A DNA stretch of 64,000 bases, taken from Syngnathus acus (taxonomy: Eukaryota > Chordata > Actinopteri > Syngnathiformes > Syngnathidae). Made by a program: the position numbers and the translations under genes. The first letter of the stretch is position 1; every line of letters starts with the position of its first letter. Shown in pieces: positions 1 through 13,700 of this stretch. Where the stretch lies: positions 5,723,001 to 5,787,000 of the forward strand of contig NC_051087.1 in the NCBI RefSeq assembly GCF_901709675.1, given 5' to 3'. Below the pieces are notes generated by a model. That model searched no databases. It was not told the origin of the DNA and saw nothing but the letters and a program-made list of their open reading frames with translations.

Positions 1-584
1 GTATTTGTGTATCCTACAAAGAAACGTGTGACATGTTGGCGCTGTCAGCTCCCGATGACTGCAAATTAAGTGCTTCTTCACTTTTTATATGTAGATGAAG
101 TGCAACAAACACACACATCAACACATTTGGTGACGGTGACACACTCTCATCCATACGTGAACAAACCGGTGTCAATGTTCCACAACGGTGAAGGGAAAGT
201 GAGCGATTGCCTAATTTCTTCAGAGGAATGCTAGCGGGAGAGCAAGCGAAAGGCGAGAAAGATGTCATCCCTCCTCTGCCGGCAACGAGATATAAATAGG
301 AAGTAGGTTCTCTTAAAAGTGCAGATGAAACACGCTTTGTTTGCGCACGTTGCTGCTGTAATGCAGCTTTGAATTCTGCAGTGAGCACAAGAACTTCCTT
401 TATGCTTCCCTCAACCCCAAAATAAAAAAGCCTCCTCTGAAAATTCTGACATATTATTTGACAGACTATCGAGACATGTGGGACCAAAGTGAAGATTCAT
501 GGGAAAGAAGATTTCGTTTTGAAATTTGGGAAATTTGGCCCTTCTCCATTTTGTCATCAAGATGATAGCTAGCTAGCAATCGAT

Positions 585-719
<135 letters not shown>

Positions 720-820
720 GATCAAGACTATCTGTCAGATCATCAGATCATCGTCAATGCATAATGACTCGTCCTACCAATATCCGAAGGTACGGGAAAA
801 AAAAAAAATCAAAGCAAAAT

Positions 821-930
821 TGGATGGATGGATGGATGGATGGATGGATGGATGGATGGATAGATGGATAGATGGATAGATGGATAGATGGATAGATGGA
901 TAGATGGATAGATGGATAGATGGATAGATG

Positions 931-986
<56 letters not shown>
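821..986. repeat. Compound GGAT / GATGGATA / GATA microsatellite
   Basis: The array starts as pure GGAT, passes through an alternating eight-base unit (TAGATGGA), and ends as pure GATA. The ordered change of unit along the array suggests stepwise spread of a GGAT-to-GATA point change. Confidence 0.95.
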
Positions 987-988
<2 letters not shown>

Positions 989-2126
989 TTCCTCTCATTG
1001 CGGCGGCATTTCATGACATAATTTCATAATTGTTCCAAATGCGTATCCTGACTGTGACAAATCATTTCCTCATTTGCTCAAAGTAGCTGCATGATTGACA
1101 CTTGCCAAGGCAAAGTGTTATATTTGTATGTGGTGCTCTAAATAGAGGAAGCCCCCTTTGAAACAGAGGAAGTTGTGGGACGTAATGAGGTATTATATTC
1201 ATGAGCAGAGCTTTATAAGCGTTTTCTTATCATCTTGTGTATGGTGAGCTAATCAACATCATCCAGTGTACACAGTCTTTGTTCTCTGCGTAATGCATTC
1301 TGATGGGTTCAAAGGCCCAGGAAACATGGAATGAGAACGTGAGACGAGTGAGGGAATGTGTGTGCGCGGAAATGTGTGTGTGTGTTTGTGTCTTTGAGCG
1401 ACTTCATGTGTCAGGAGACCAATTACATCTCCAAGTTGCTCTTCAAATGAGGCACAGCGAATCACTGCCCTTGCCTGATTTAGCTTCCGCGAGAATGAAA
1501 AGAAACCTCGGCGGTGTGCATGCAAGCGCAGCGCACATACGTCTACAAAACAGCAGGTTTTTTTTGCGTAAAAAGTCCAGGCCTCATTTTGGCGGACTGT
1601 GTGTGCTGTTATATAAGCTGGGTTTTTTTTTTTCTTGCAATGGCAGCTGTTTTGCTTAACGGGTGAGGATGTAACAAAAATATTGATTTGGGACAAACAA
1701 ATAGCTGCCAACTCACTGACTGGACAGAACTTGCAGGTAAACAGAATAAAAATACCAATATTGATTGGCGAAAACAAATAGCCACCAACTGACTGACGTC
1801 GGTACGTTTAAACAACATGACATGAATCCCAAAGTGGAGGGAAAACTAATGCAACAATCATGTGTTTTAATACAGGGCAAATAAGTTGTGCAAAACTTTT
1901 AAAATGACATCTTGAATGTCCAGAAGAGCTTAGGAGACTTAAATTTAGTGACTTTTTTTTTTTTGCATTTTGGTGATGACCTTAGAGAGAGCTACCTGTG
2001 ATCCCAACCAAAATTGAAGATGAATATAGAAGCAGAAAGTGAACGTATTCAACACATCTCTATCCTGGCCAATCAGAACCACAGCGAGCAATAGTCTAAA
2101 TCAACAAAAAAAAATTGTAGTTATGG

Positions 2127-2200
2127 CAGGGGTCTGCAAACTACGGCCCCCGGGTCGTATATGGAGTCACATTTGGCCCCGCCCCCCTGAACAGTTCCTG
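2127..2200. mobile_element. hAT-like terminal fragment
   Basis: The sequence begins CAGGGGTCTGCAAACTACGG and continues with GGCCCCCGG-type sequence, the usual look of termini of hAT (Charlie-like) DNA transposons. I could not find a matching opposite end with a target duplication, so the boundaries are only approximate and the copy is probably truncated. Confidence 0.4.
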
Positions 2201-3131
2201 AGAACTTTCAGTCCCTAATACGAACGAATCTTTGAGTGAGGCGGCACATTTGAATTTATACTAACATGATTATTTTTGGAAAGGGGTAATGAGGGAAAAC
2301 CACTACAAGCATCACAACTAGACTCTAGAGCTGAGCTCAGAACTGTGAGGTACTAAAAACATAACCTATACAGTAACATTTTACAACTCCAATACAATAA
2401 ATATTCCTTTAGGCGAAAAGTCTCCCAATTCCAAATGAATCTGAGGCCAAGCAAAACTCGTAAAACTGATTAATTCAACCTTTTACGGTTCCACTATATT
2501 TAGATTCACCAACTAATCTTCATCGAGTCAGTTTCCATGCAGTTCACAGGAACTTGACTTTAAGTAATCTTTAAGAAGCTTTCTTAACATACAACTGGAT
2601 AAATAAACATGCTTTCCATAATCCAACATTACATGCAGCCATTAATCCTTGGTTGTGTGTTTATCTTCTCTCCCTCCTCTGCTAAGGGACTCAGGTCGAG
2701 GCTCCCGCTTGCAGGTAAACCCCGTTCCCACAGCCCGGCCATGGCCATTAATCCCGCATTCAGATACAGATTAGGAATGTCGAAGAAACTGAAAACAGTG
2801 ACAGAGGAGCTGGCAGGTTTTTTCTTCTTATTTTCCATTTTGTTTGGACCTGGTTATATTCTGCCCGTATAAAATACGAAGAGTCAATTCAAAGCCTTCT
2901 GGAAGCAGGTAATAACTCGGTGGGTGATAACGCAACTTGAAGTGTTGCCTGTATTAAACAAAAACAGTATTTAAATAAGTCTGTGGTCAAAAAAGTGTTC
3001 TTTGAGGTAAATGGGAAAAAATATTTACACGTTATTTTAACTTTGTGAAGCAATTTGCGTTGGCATGTATATGGCATGTTAATTAATACATAAATAAGGC
3101 ATGTTAAATAATAAATAAATCAACAGACAAC

Positions 3132-3158
3132 GAATAAATAAATAAATAAATAAATAAA
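3132..3158. repeat. Short (AATA)n run
   Basis: About seven tandem AATA units in AT-rich sequence. Confidence 0.85.
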
Positions 3159-5935
3159 GCTGCCTTGCCAAGTCAAATGAGTCAAATTTTTTTACTATCC
3201 TGATGTGAATATATAGATTTTGCATCTTTTGTTAATAGCCATGATACGTATTCCCGCCTGAAGTAAGATCCTCCAACGCTATGGAATCATCTTGCAGCTT
3301 GGCTCTGATTTCCCCATGCTAGTTTCGTTCCTGTGAAGCTAAAAATTGCTCCACACTCTTGTCTGCCATCATTTCTGGGCTCCACCTCTTGTGCTATCCA
3401 GGGTAGCTTTCCCGATATCTGTTTGTGAATCTGGGACGAGAGCCCGGGTTTTCATGGCCATGGCAGGAACAGCACAAAAGAAAAAGAGCGGCACATTGTT
3501 TATTTGTCCTGCCAGTACTTTTTTCTGCTCTATGCTGTAAGGTAGGAGAGCATCCACCTGCTCCCGTGGCGGCACTTGCGTCGGCTGCAAAATGTTGCTT
3601 TGGAAAACAAGATGGAGGAAAACCCCCTTTTCCGCGTCCCCGTGGTGTGATTGTGAAGACGCAGAGCGCATAGCAAATGAAAGGAATCCGATGATTTGTT
3701 ATCTACGGATTGGGCAGGACAATGGCCCGCTTGTTGTGGTACAGCCTGAGCTTTATGAAATAAAACCACAGGAGTCTCCCGTTTGGAAATGAGTCTGCAA
3801 GTTTGAAGGTTGGAAAACACCGAAATCCAATATGTGGATTTTGAGAAATAAAACATGATCTTTTGCCATCTGTACAAATTGGTTTGGAAAAATGCACTTA
3901 CTCTTTTACAATTTCAACTCTGATCCGAGAAATGTTCCAAAAACTCCGCGCCCAGTGTCATTCAAACACCAATCAGCTAATTCTTTGCTGCCGCACTGGA
4001 ATTGGACATCATTAGTGCCTAAAGAAGTAACCAGTGAGTGTATAATAAAACAGCACTTGAAAGCAACGCTTCAAATCTGCATACGAAAAGCAAAAACAAA
4101 GCCGAGGACCAGCTGACTCTAGAGACCCTGAGGCTCTCTGACCTATTTCTGCCCTGGAGTTGCTGCTTCATCACAAGCAGACACTTCCCACAAACTGCAC
4201 CTGGATGATGCATGACTATGTGCGTAATCACGTAGTTGTATGTAAAAAAAAAAAAAAAAAAATGCATCGTGCATGTTCCCACCCTCCCTTTTTGTTGTCT
4301 CCTCAATCCATTCTCCTCTCATCCATCTGCACATTCTCACTCAAGTCCGTCCGGCGCCGAGTGTTGCCGCATGTGCGTTCACAGAGGGCCGTGCACACAT
4401 GCGTACCCTCGCACAAACCCACACGCACGCCCACACAGATCCTGTTACACTAAATGTGTTCACAGCCAAGCTCAACCTGATTCAAAGAGCCAATGAGCAA
4501 AGTCTAATGATTGATGATGAGGCCGCAATATTCGCATCCGCAGCAGAAATGGCCCAAACAGGTTATCTGGGACCTGCAGGCACTGAGCTGCTTTTTACGT
4601 AGTGGAGAAGGAGTGCTCCAGACCATTAGACCCCCCCCAGCACTCACCCCAACCCTACACCCACGTCGGCCAGAGCTAAATATTCTGAATTTCCCAGGTG
4701 CCCAAAAAAAACCTCTTGTGCGCCGCCTCCTTCTCTTGTGTACTTTCTGACTACTTTGTGCTGAGGAGGCAAGCAGGTAAGCAGACACATCAGCATCAGA
4801 GGGCCAAAGGTGTTGTTAGTTTGATGAGCAGTAAAGCTGTCTACAGTTGCTATGAGGAGCATTGTGCCTCTCAGCATTCTCCTTCATGCTTGACACGAGT
4901 GTGAACCGGGATGTCACATCGTCCAAGTCTGATTGGAGCCAAAGAACGTGTTGTACATTTCACACAAAGCTCAAAGCTGGAAGACCGTGTTTGATGATGC
5001 ACACACGAAAAGTGTTGCTTTTCTAAACGATGCAGTTGGAGTCTTTCCTACTGACGTAAGCCCAAGAGGAGTATTCTACCAAGAGAGGATGATGTAATGG
5101 TTTGTGAAGGTACAAGTCAGACTCTTTATTTTCGCTCCTTCCTCCTCCTCCCTACTTTTCTCCCTTGTTGCTGGTTCACTCTCACTTCCTCCTTTGTCAT
5201 CTCAGCTTCTGTTTTTGTCTTTGGCAGGCTTCAAATCCTCTGGGAGCATTGCAATGAAACTCAACAGCGCCTCTACACGGCCAGAAAGGAGAATTACACT
5301 ACAGAAAATTGATAGAACACTGGTCATTTTTCAGTTGAAGAACATTTCATAACGTGTGTACCTAACAAGTGCCACTTCCAAATAAGTGAAGGGCTAAAAA
5401 GTGATAAAATACCAAAACTTTCATTGAATATGTCATATTTGATGAACTATATGTTTGAATTTCCACCAATTGTGAAGACAAAATTCAAACACGGAAGAAT
5501 GTGAGGATGCTAACCACTAGCGCAGCACACTTTAATTAATTGATATTTTGTTGATAAAAGTATGGCGGTTGAATATCTGAGTGGATTACAATGTTGTTAA
5601 GAACTAAATAAGGTCAAGTTGTTTTGTCCAATTGTGTACGGCCTCCATGTACCCCCGTATGCAATCCCTACAATGCGGTCGATGTGATGGATTGTGTCCT
5701 CGGGGATAGCCTGCTAAAATTGGATCAGGGTATCAGTCAGGTTCTGGACAGACCAAGTGGCCCGCCAAAAGTCAATCTACAGTCTAAAGCTCCTTGAGGA
5801 GGAGCATACACAACTCACAAGTCCAAATGTTATTAGACTTTTGGGCGAAATGTCAGGATGAATTTAAGATGAATTCTAACCTTTACAGATTAATCAATTT
5901 GATCTTCCATCATTCAACTGTTCAGTGTTTCAATA

Positions 5936-6033
5936 TACTGTAAATTTCGGACTATAAGCCGCTACATCTTTCTCAAATTTTGAACCCTGCGGCTTATAGT
6001 CCAGTGCGGCTTATAGCCCGAAATTTACGGTAC
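5936..6033. mobile_element. Foldback/MITE element, copy 1
   Basis: The ends are near-perfect inverted repeats: TGTAAATTTCGGACTATAAG on the left and a region at 6,005-6,033 reading GCGGCTTATAGCCCGAAATT on the right. The core has a further copy of the CGGCTTATAGTCC motif. The same terminal motif occurs at 13,061-13,453, 35,777-35,876 and 52,276-52,394. There is no coding capacity, so it is non-autonomous. I cannot name the transposon family with certainty. Confidence 0.75.
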
Positions 6034-7659
6034 TTGCTATTTTCTAACCAGGAACCGAATAACCGATTTTTTTCATATCCAAGGATATCCACTTCTATGC
6101 CTTTGAGGTGGTGGTTTTCTTGTAGTTTTTTTTTTTTTTTGTCAAGATACTTTTGAGTCAATTCTTATGTCCCAACAACGCAGACGCATGAAACATTTAT
6201 TAGGCGTTCCCCACCAAGGAATTCCAAACTAGTGCTCCTCCCCATCTTCTTTTCCTCGCATGTTCTCGATTTTCAACAAAGTACGATGCGACTCTTTTGA
6301 CAAACATCAGCGACGCAAAGACGCTTGTCATCCTTTGATGACCCTAATCGACACTTTTGGCGTGTCCTGTAACCAAGGAACATAGCAAAAACATAAATGC
6401 CCACTCTCAAATTCAAAATGCACAGCTGATCATATATAAATAACCACATACCATCAGCATACATGCATACACAATACATCCATGTTCAAATTGCTGTGCG
6501 GGAGCCCGCAACATGAATATCCAATTACCAGTCACATCAAATGCACGGAGAATGAAATATTGATAGCGCTGAAAGGTTTATGTAATCTACCACAGTGCCT
6601 TTATATAATTGTTCCATTTACAAGGAAAGGCACAGAGGTATTGTTTCATCTCTTTATTTACTCACATACATACAAAAAAAAAAGGATCTCTTTTGTATGT
6701 TGCCAAAAAGGTGTGAACACATGAGTGTGTATATCAACCAAATTGTGCTCCCCTGTCTTTTTGTTTCTCCCGAGTCATTTCCTGGCTTTGCACAGTTTAA
6801 TTCCGCAGTTCGTCGTTCAATGAGCTGATTTAAATTCCCATTCTTACAGCACCGCTTTGAGTTGCTGATCAGAGAGCTTTTGCAGAAGCATAATCATAGC
6901 CAGAAATTTGAATTTGTTCTAATTAATTGTAAATTGCAGAGGCTTAAGGTGAGTGAGTAATGCACACAAGTTGGCCAACGAGTTCATGTTTTCATGGGCG
7001 AGAGAAAACGAGGGGAGGATTGAATAATTCGACCAAACTTCCACGTCTTATCAATATGCCACTTTTCCTTTGAAAAGGCTGTTCCTCACTAATACCGAAT
7101 AAATTACAAGTCTAAATAGGAATAATAATGAGAGCATACATTATTTCTCTTGCTTGGCACTGGTGGTGGTTGTTGTTGTTTGTGTCAACGGGAAGTCTCA
7201 AATATCTATGTATGCAAAAAAGGGGGGGGAGGGTTGGTTAACTTCACAAGTTTTAAATATGACCCACAAAGATGGCCCAGATATTTTGGGAGCAATCTAT
7301 TTCAATATTCCTGAAACTACTGACACAAAGATGGAAAGCAAAGTACAAAAAGATAAATCCATTATTCTTGTATTGTCTAATTGTAAAGATTGTTGTGTTA
7401 TTAAGTGCAGCTTTTTTTTTTTTTACTGTAAAAGAAAAAAACTTTGGCGTTAGAGGTTTACATTATCCTTGTAATAAAGCTCTGACGTCACTCAATGCTA
7501 ATGGTGATAAGATCATGACAGGAATTGCTGATCCCAATGACCAAGACGAGGTAATGTCAACGCCACTACCAATTTAAAGGGGACAGCCCCCTCTGGTGGT
7601 GCGTCATTCATAATGACCTCAACCCAAATCCGTTTGGGCTGAGTGGCTTCCATCATTTA

Positions 7660-8048
7660 AAGCAGGAGTTTGCAACTGGTTTTGTCCAAGAGACCAGCAT
7701 TACATCCAAGAAGCAACTCGAGGACCACTGCTTTGGTGGAATATTATTTTATTTTGCACTGAAGGTGGATACACCTATACAGGCTAATTATTTGCATTTG
7801 TATGTCTATTTTGGGAACATCAGATACTATTTACATAATTTGGATGGGTAAATGATTCGCAAAATTAGCTGGAAAATAAATCAATGCCAAATAAAAAATC
7901 CATCCATCTATTTTCTAGACCGCTTGTCCCAACGGGGGTCAATTTTATTTTTAAAATCTTACAATTTTCCATTTCCAATTTCGCGGACCACCTGCAATAC
8001 CGCCACGGACCTTTAGAGAGCCGCGGACAATCGGTTGATAATCCCCGA
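7660..8048. mobile_element. Non-autonomous hAT-like element with a nested repeat
   Basis: The left end (TTTAAAGCAGGAGTTTGCAA) and the reverse complement of the right end (TTTAAATCGGGGATTATCAA) are similar inverted termini with TTTAAA at both outer edges, as expected for hAT target duplications plus CAGGGGTT-type tips. Inside, text such as CCGCGGACAATCG is typical of decayed hAT MITEs. At about 7,898-7,938 it carries a segment (CATCCATCTATTTTC then CCGCTTGTCC) like the common tail of fish interspersed repeats, so a second repeat may be nested in it. Confidence 0.5.
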
Positions 8049-10661
8049 TTTAAACCTCAGCTAAATTCCAATCAGTCGTGTCCCCTCGAGGAAAGTCCTT
8101 GTTCCATTGTTCTAAAAAATCCGAGTGCCCTTTCTTGTGATCCACACCGAGCGGTTTCTCTACAGAGACTGAGTTAAATATATACAGTATGGTTAAAAAG
8201 TGCGAAGACGAGGTGGACCCGACGCTGTGAGTGTGTGTAGGCCTACTCATGGGGGCACGTGCTTTCAGATCAGGAGGTCATCAGGACAAGCTGCTTTGGG
8301 GTTTACTCCACATACTGTATTCCCATTTACCCCAACCTGCATGGAATGTTCCCTGTCAAGGCTTCTATCATTTTTACATTCCACAACTGCAAATCTGAAA
8401 GCATAGCTCAGTTGACAATGGTTTGAAAATGATCATCAGTCAGCTCTTCTATTTTTGTGCCACTCACAATCATGACATCATCATTTTGGAGAGTAACTTT
8501 AAAAATGCCAAAGAAACAATTCAGCGCTATTGTAGGTTTTGAAGTTTGTAGTGTCTCATGCTGAGTGTTGGTCACGCACCTCAATCGTGCACTCCCCTCA
8601 TCATCATCTGAAATTCCAACAGTAACATGTGAAAGACAGTCAGCAACTATATGGCCTTCCCGTTACTCCAGCTGCTGCTTCTCAAATTGACTCAAATAGA
8701 CTTTTACTTTTCCATCATCGCCATTTAATTGGTGAGCTGTCTTAAAATAATAAAATTACACTGAAAGAAAATCAAATGGTGGACAACCACAACATCATCA
8801 GTAGCAATATGTGGCAATAATATCGTACCAAAAGTAATTCTGCGATTACCTCTCCCTGTAGCCACAGATTGTAAGCATTCTTGAACCTATACATGACCGT
8901 TGGTGCATATTGAGATATGGCGCTAAAGTGTGTGAAATATGTGTACGCGCACATTAAGCTTCATTGAGGTAATCCTGTGCTTCAACCCAGTCACAAGCTT
9001 TGTATGTTGTGCTACTGCCTGGTAGCACAAAGCACAATGTGGAACTCATGTGACTGTATTAACCTTCACCATCTAATTCCCAGCAGTCACGAATAAAAGA
9101 GAGCCAGAAGGATCAGTGCTTATCAAACATATTTGAAGGAGGAATTAAAGACTGAGCAGATAAGAACAAATAATCCAGATATGTTTCTTTCATTAAAACA
9201 TTACAATCACAAAGAATAAGAAATCAGCGAGCTGTGAGAAGAATTGAGCAAATAAAAGATGTTTGGTTGCATGTTTTATCACACTGGTCTTTTGACATGA
9301 GAATCAATGGAGCCTTTGATTAGCAGTTATTAATTCTATAAAAAAAAAAAAATCCCATAGATAGGTTCTTAAAACACATCACAGGGTAATGATGTCTTTA
9401 GACAAAGGACAAAGTGTCTCATATTGGACAAAACCTCTACAATTCCAGGAAATTATCAATGTTAGGCTATAGTTCCATTGATTTCAGTGTTTTCCATGTT
9501 AAGGTTTTCTATGGGGAAAAAAAAGAACTTTCAAGTCCTGCAAAATGTGATGCGAGGGCAGAGGATGAAACGTGGCTATGGGTCGATGACCATCTGGATG
9601 GCTAACTAACGTTGGCTACTAGTTAGCAATGATATCTGAGTTTCATGGTGCTAAGTAACACGCAATATAAAATTTAACATCAATAACAAAACAAACAAAA
9701 GTACGTCATCGAATTTCTGTTTTACAGTTTTTTTCATTTTGGTCTTAAATACGAGAGGTTTCTAGAAACCATTCATCTATGTGAACGTAACGTTTTGTAA
9801 TAGTTTCAGATGTTTCTGCCGAGGAAAATTCAAACATTTCTGTCAGCGCGTCTGTCGTATTCACTACGGGAGTCTCCTTGATGCTAACCTGGATGTGAAT
9901 GTAAATAATCTGCTTGTCTAAAACCAATCTGGGGCTTTTTGATGCCTCTGGCAATACAAACAGTGGACGCCGGATTTCCAAACAGACACTGAAATAGCTT
10001 TCACTGCTTTCTATTTATTCCCACGGTAACATTAGCAAAATAAACAAATACCTGCTTGACATCCATGCAATGTGGGCCTACTCTGCATTATATAACAGTG
10101 TTGATCAGCATTCTTTCAAACTCAACGGTCGAATGTGATGGAAACAGATAATAAGCCAAAAAAGCCAACGTAAAGTAATTTTTTTCTTAATTTCATTCAC
10201 TGATTATTGATAATTTGCTTTTGAATGCTATTCCTGCAAACTTTGACTAGTTCTCCATCATCGCTCATAGACAAACTCACAGCCCACCTATAATTGCCAG
10301 AGCAGAGTTCACTCTGTGTGCGACATGCCGCCAGGGCCTCAGCACAGCCCGTGTCAGGGTCCCGAATGCATTTAACAATGAGGTGAGACTTTACCAAGCC
10401 CAAACCCGCCCAAGCTCATCTCTCACTAAGACACCTGTAGGTTGGAAAGCACTTCAAGGGGGCAATATTTAACATGGCGCTGCTCGTTTTTTCACCCACC
10501 CTCATTTCAGCATCACTTGCTAACATCGCCCTCCCTGCCCGGGTCGAATTTACTGTCCGAACGTCAAGAGCCTACACACTCAGTAGATGTCTCGTGGTGG
10601 CGTGCACACACTTGACAGGAACCATAAGGAAGAACTTTGAGAAGGGTTTTATGACAACACA

Positions 10662-10675
10662 CTGGGATTTGTAGT
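10662..10675 (-). promoter_or_regulatory. ZNF143-type promoter motif
   Basis: On the minus strand this reads ACTACAAATCCCAG, one base away from the ZNF143/SBS consensus ACTACAATTCCCAG. Such motifs usually lie within about 100 bp of a transcription start. It ends 33 bases before the proposed start codon at 10,709, which supports a short 5' UTR and a promoter here. Confidence 0.45.
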
Positions 10676-10708
10676 TTTTCCGATCCAATATTTTTTTTCC
10701 TGGAAACC

Positions 10709-10772
10709 ATGGAGTACTTCTTCTTAAAAGGATTCTTGGTGCTTTTGTTAACAAAACACTGCACATCTGACG
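10709..10772 (+). CDS. Signal-peptide exon of the acidic membrane protein
   Basis: This 64-nt coding exon is easy to miss. It encodes M, a charged start, then the run FLKGFLVLLLTKHCTSD, and ends GACG|GTAGGT. It leaves phase 1, and the next exon starts GC after the acceptor TGTCTGTAG, restoring GGC (Gly). A long open frame also runs upstream of 11,019 from 10,868, but it lacks a signal peptide and reads through the acceptor, so the spliced start is preferred. Confidence 0.75.
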
Positions 10773-13700
10773 GTAGGTTGGTATGATGCAGCATTCCAGC
10801 TGCCTCACAAGGCTTGAAGACTTGAAGTCTTTCTTCTTTATGCATTAGTAGTGTAGTGGTATAAAAATTGCAGCAATCCATGATGCAAATACAGATTTGC
10901 TTTGTGAGATTCTCGCAGCCATTGGAGATGTTCACTGTCCACATTCGGATATTCACTCACACTTACAACTCCATGTCCGCCACTCTAAATACTACAATCA
11001 TGTTTTCAATGTCTGTAGGCCTTCCCACTTCAAACCAGTCTTCCACGGTCACTCTTGAAGCTACACAAACTTCACTTCCAGCTGAAGTTGTTCCAGTTGT
11101 CGCCCCACCAAGCCTGGAAGAGGTGCAACAAGCAGTACAGGAGGCTTCTGAGAAGGTGGAGGATGGTGCAGCTGAGGAGGTCCTGATGGAGCTTCTGGAG
11201 AGGGTAGTGGAAGCAGCTCTGGGGCAAGTAGAAGGGAAACGGGATGAGCAGGAAGATGAGGTTGAAGACGAGACGGGAGTAGAGGTATCCGAGCAGATGG
11301 TGGAAGGGATGGATGATGCTGGAGAAGTTGACCAGAAGGCCAAAGAAGAAGAAGAGGAAGGAACAGTTGCTGATAATATGGAAGCCACCACAGTTGGTGT
11401 AGACGCTGTTGGAACTGAGGCAGTTCTAGTTGAATTTGTAGATGCCAAAATTACTCAGGAAGTTGTTGAGGAAACCGTGGCTCCCTTAGAGGAATTAGAC
11501 AAGAAGGATGTAATGTTAAATGGCAGAGTTGAATTAGAAACAACTCAGATGGTTGACTTTGGTGGGGAGCCAGTGCAGGAGATTGCTACAGACCCTGACC
11601 AAGGTCTAGTGGCTGATCATATAGGGACAGTAGGGGCGATGGAGGAAGTTGCTCCAGCAGGAGAGATAGAAGGTGAGCTACTCGGATCGCCATCTGATAC
11701 TCCTAACATCGAGCCAACACATCCTGTGCTAGAAGAGCCAATATTTATCATAGAGAACTACACAGTGAAGGACCCGCAAAGTCATGTAGAGGAAGAGATG
11801 GAAGCTATTGAGATTGAAGATGAGGAATTGGATTCAAACAGAGAAGAAAGTCACCAGGGTATCATCAAGCAAGAATATGAAGTGTTGGTCAACGGTGAGG
11901 ATGAGCAACAAGCTGGAGTCAATGTTACATTACAGACTTCAAATGATCTCATAGGAGACCCAGGTAAGACCCAGAGTCCTGATTCAGACATTTTTAGGTA
12001 TATTTATGTAAACTCACAATTCACCCAAACAATTTTCTATGACCATTGTAATTGTCGTGACCCATTTTCGTGAATGCATTTACTGTAACCTACTTCAACA
12101 GCAATACAATTTAGCTTTTTTCTTGAGATGTCTACTAAGAATATCTTGAGAAGGTATCAGCTTGTGAGATGTCGGTAAGAATCAAGATGCAAATGCTGAG
12201 TCAACTTCTCGAGGCCCCCAAAGCAGAGTCGACTAAGCCTTAAATGAAACACCACTACATTATTCTACATTCCATAGGTCCACTCGATAAACTTTAAACC
12301 TTGGCCTCCGGGCTTCATTTTCATTTCTGTGTCACATACCAACCCCCCATTCTAGAAGCAACAGTGATCTTTCCCCCGGAGCCTGAGGATGATGCGTCCA
12401 TCGGGCAGAGGCCCAAAAACCAGCTTGCTCCCGCCCCGAGCACAATCTTCAGTGAGGTTGCAGAGAGTGTCTTCACTGACCACGGCAATGAGATCCTCTC
12501 CCCGACTGATGACCTTTTGACCCGACCAACGCTAGACTACTTTGGGAAGGATGTGCTAGCGATGCCCCCTCACCCAAGAGGAAAGCTAGTTGAAGATACA
12601 TCTGGGAATCCAGGTGAGGAAATGATGGTGTTGTTTTCCAACGCTTTTGTTTGTGTCTTTCGAGATAAAGATAAACGAGGTCAGTTTAACCGTAAATACG
12701 TTTTGAGACTAACTTTTTTTGTCTGTTATTTTTTTTGGGGAAGTAATAAAAAAATGATAGCATTATAGCCTGGTTAGACCCAACTAAATAATGAAAACGG
12801 AAAGGAAAATTCCATCATTACTGACATAGATGATATTGACCAAGTGTTTTCTTCTCCACTGTCTTTGTATGAATGTGTTAAGAAACAAAGGAAATGGGCC
12901 TGGAAGCGTGGAAGACCGGCACAACAATCATTGCAGTGTTCTTGGTTTTAGAGACGATTGTCATTATCGTCTATATCTTTAAATGTCGTAACAAAAACAG
13001 GTAACACTTTATGCCCTTTTTTTCTTATATTCAAGTTGATTTATTTTCACAATCACCATATACCGTATTTTCCGCACTATAAGGCGCACCTAAAAACCTC
13101 CAATTTTCTCAAAAGCCGACAGTGCGCTTTATAATCCGGTGCGCCTTATACATGGACCAATATGGATTCGTGGATGAGGACTAATTTATTAAAGTAAGCT
13201 TTACGTGTTTATTTAGTGTGTTATGTGATATTAACGTTTGAGCAACGTTGAGTCATTGATATATTGCTATTGTTTTCACTATTTCGAGTGTTACTATATT
13301 GAGATTGCATTAACGTTTGAGCAACGTTGAGTTATTTATTCTATGCGCTTTATAATCCGGTGCGCCTTATATATGGACAAAGTTTTAAAACGGGCCATTC
13401 ATTGAAGGTGCGCCTTATAATCCGGTGCGCTTTATAGTGCGGAAAATACGGTACATAACCCTAACCATACAATATACACATTCATACTGGAATTTACCCC
13501 ATCAAAGTTGACAAAAGATTACAAATGTTATCAATCTAGTGAACAATATTCTGTGAACGTACGTGTATGTATGCAGGAGGCCGGCTAGGCAACACTCATG
13601 TGAGGAAGGGTGTGTCGAAGCAGAAGTGACCACCGGGGCTGAAAGCAGTGACGACACGCTCCACGCAGGAAATGGGGACACTCAACAGTACGTTAGTATG

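Noticed and set aside
754-1014. Long open frames of repeated Ile-Tyr-Leu-Ser and Pro-Ser-Ile-His units
   Set aside because: They are translations of the GATA/GGAT microsatellite.
9745-9981. Minus-strand open frame of 78 codons
   Set aside because: Somewhat protein-like composition but no recognisable motif, splice partner or repeat relation.
10474-10674. Open frame starting MALLVFSPTLISASLANIA, which looks a little like a signal peptide
   Set aside because: No donor in the right phase connects it to the acidic exon, and the ATG at 10,709 with donor GACG|GTAGGT fits exactly.
10868-11018. Upstream continuation of the acidic exon's open frame (MQQSMMQIQICF...)
   Set aside because: It lies before a strong acceptor (TTTTCAATGTCTGTAG), has no signal peptide and would leave the spliced signal exon unused.
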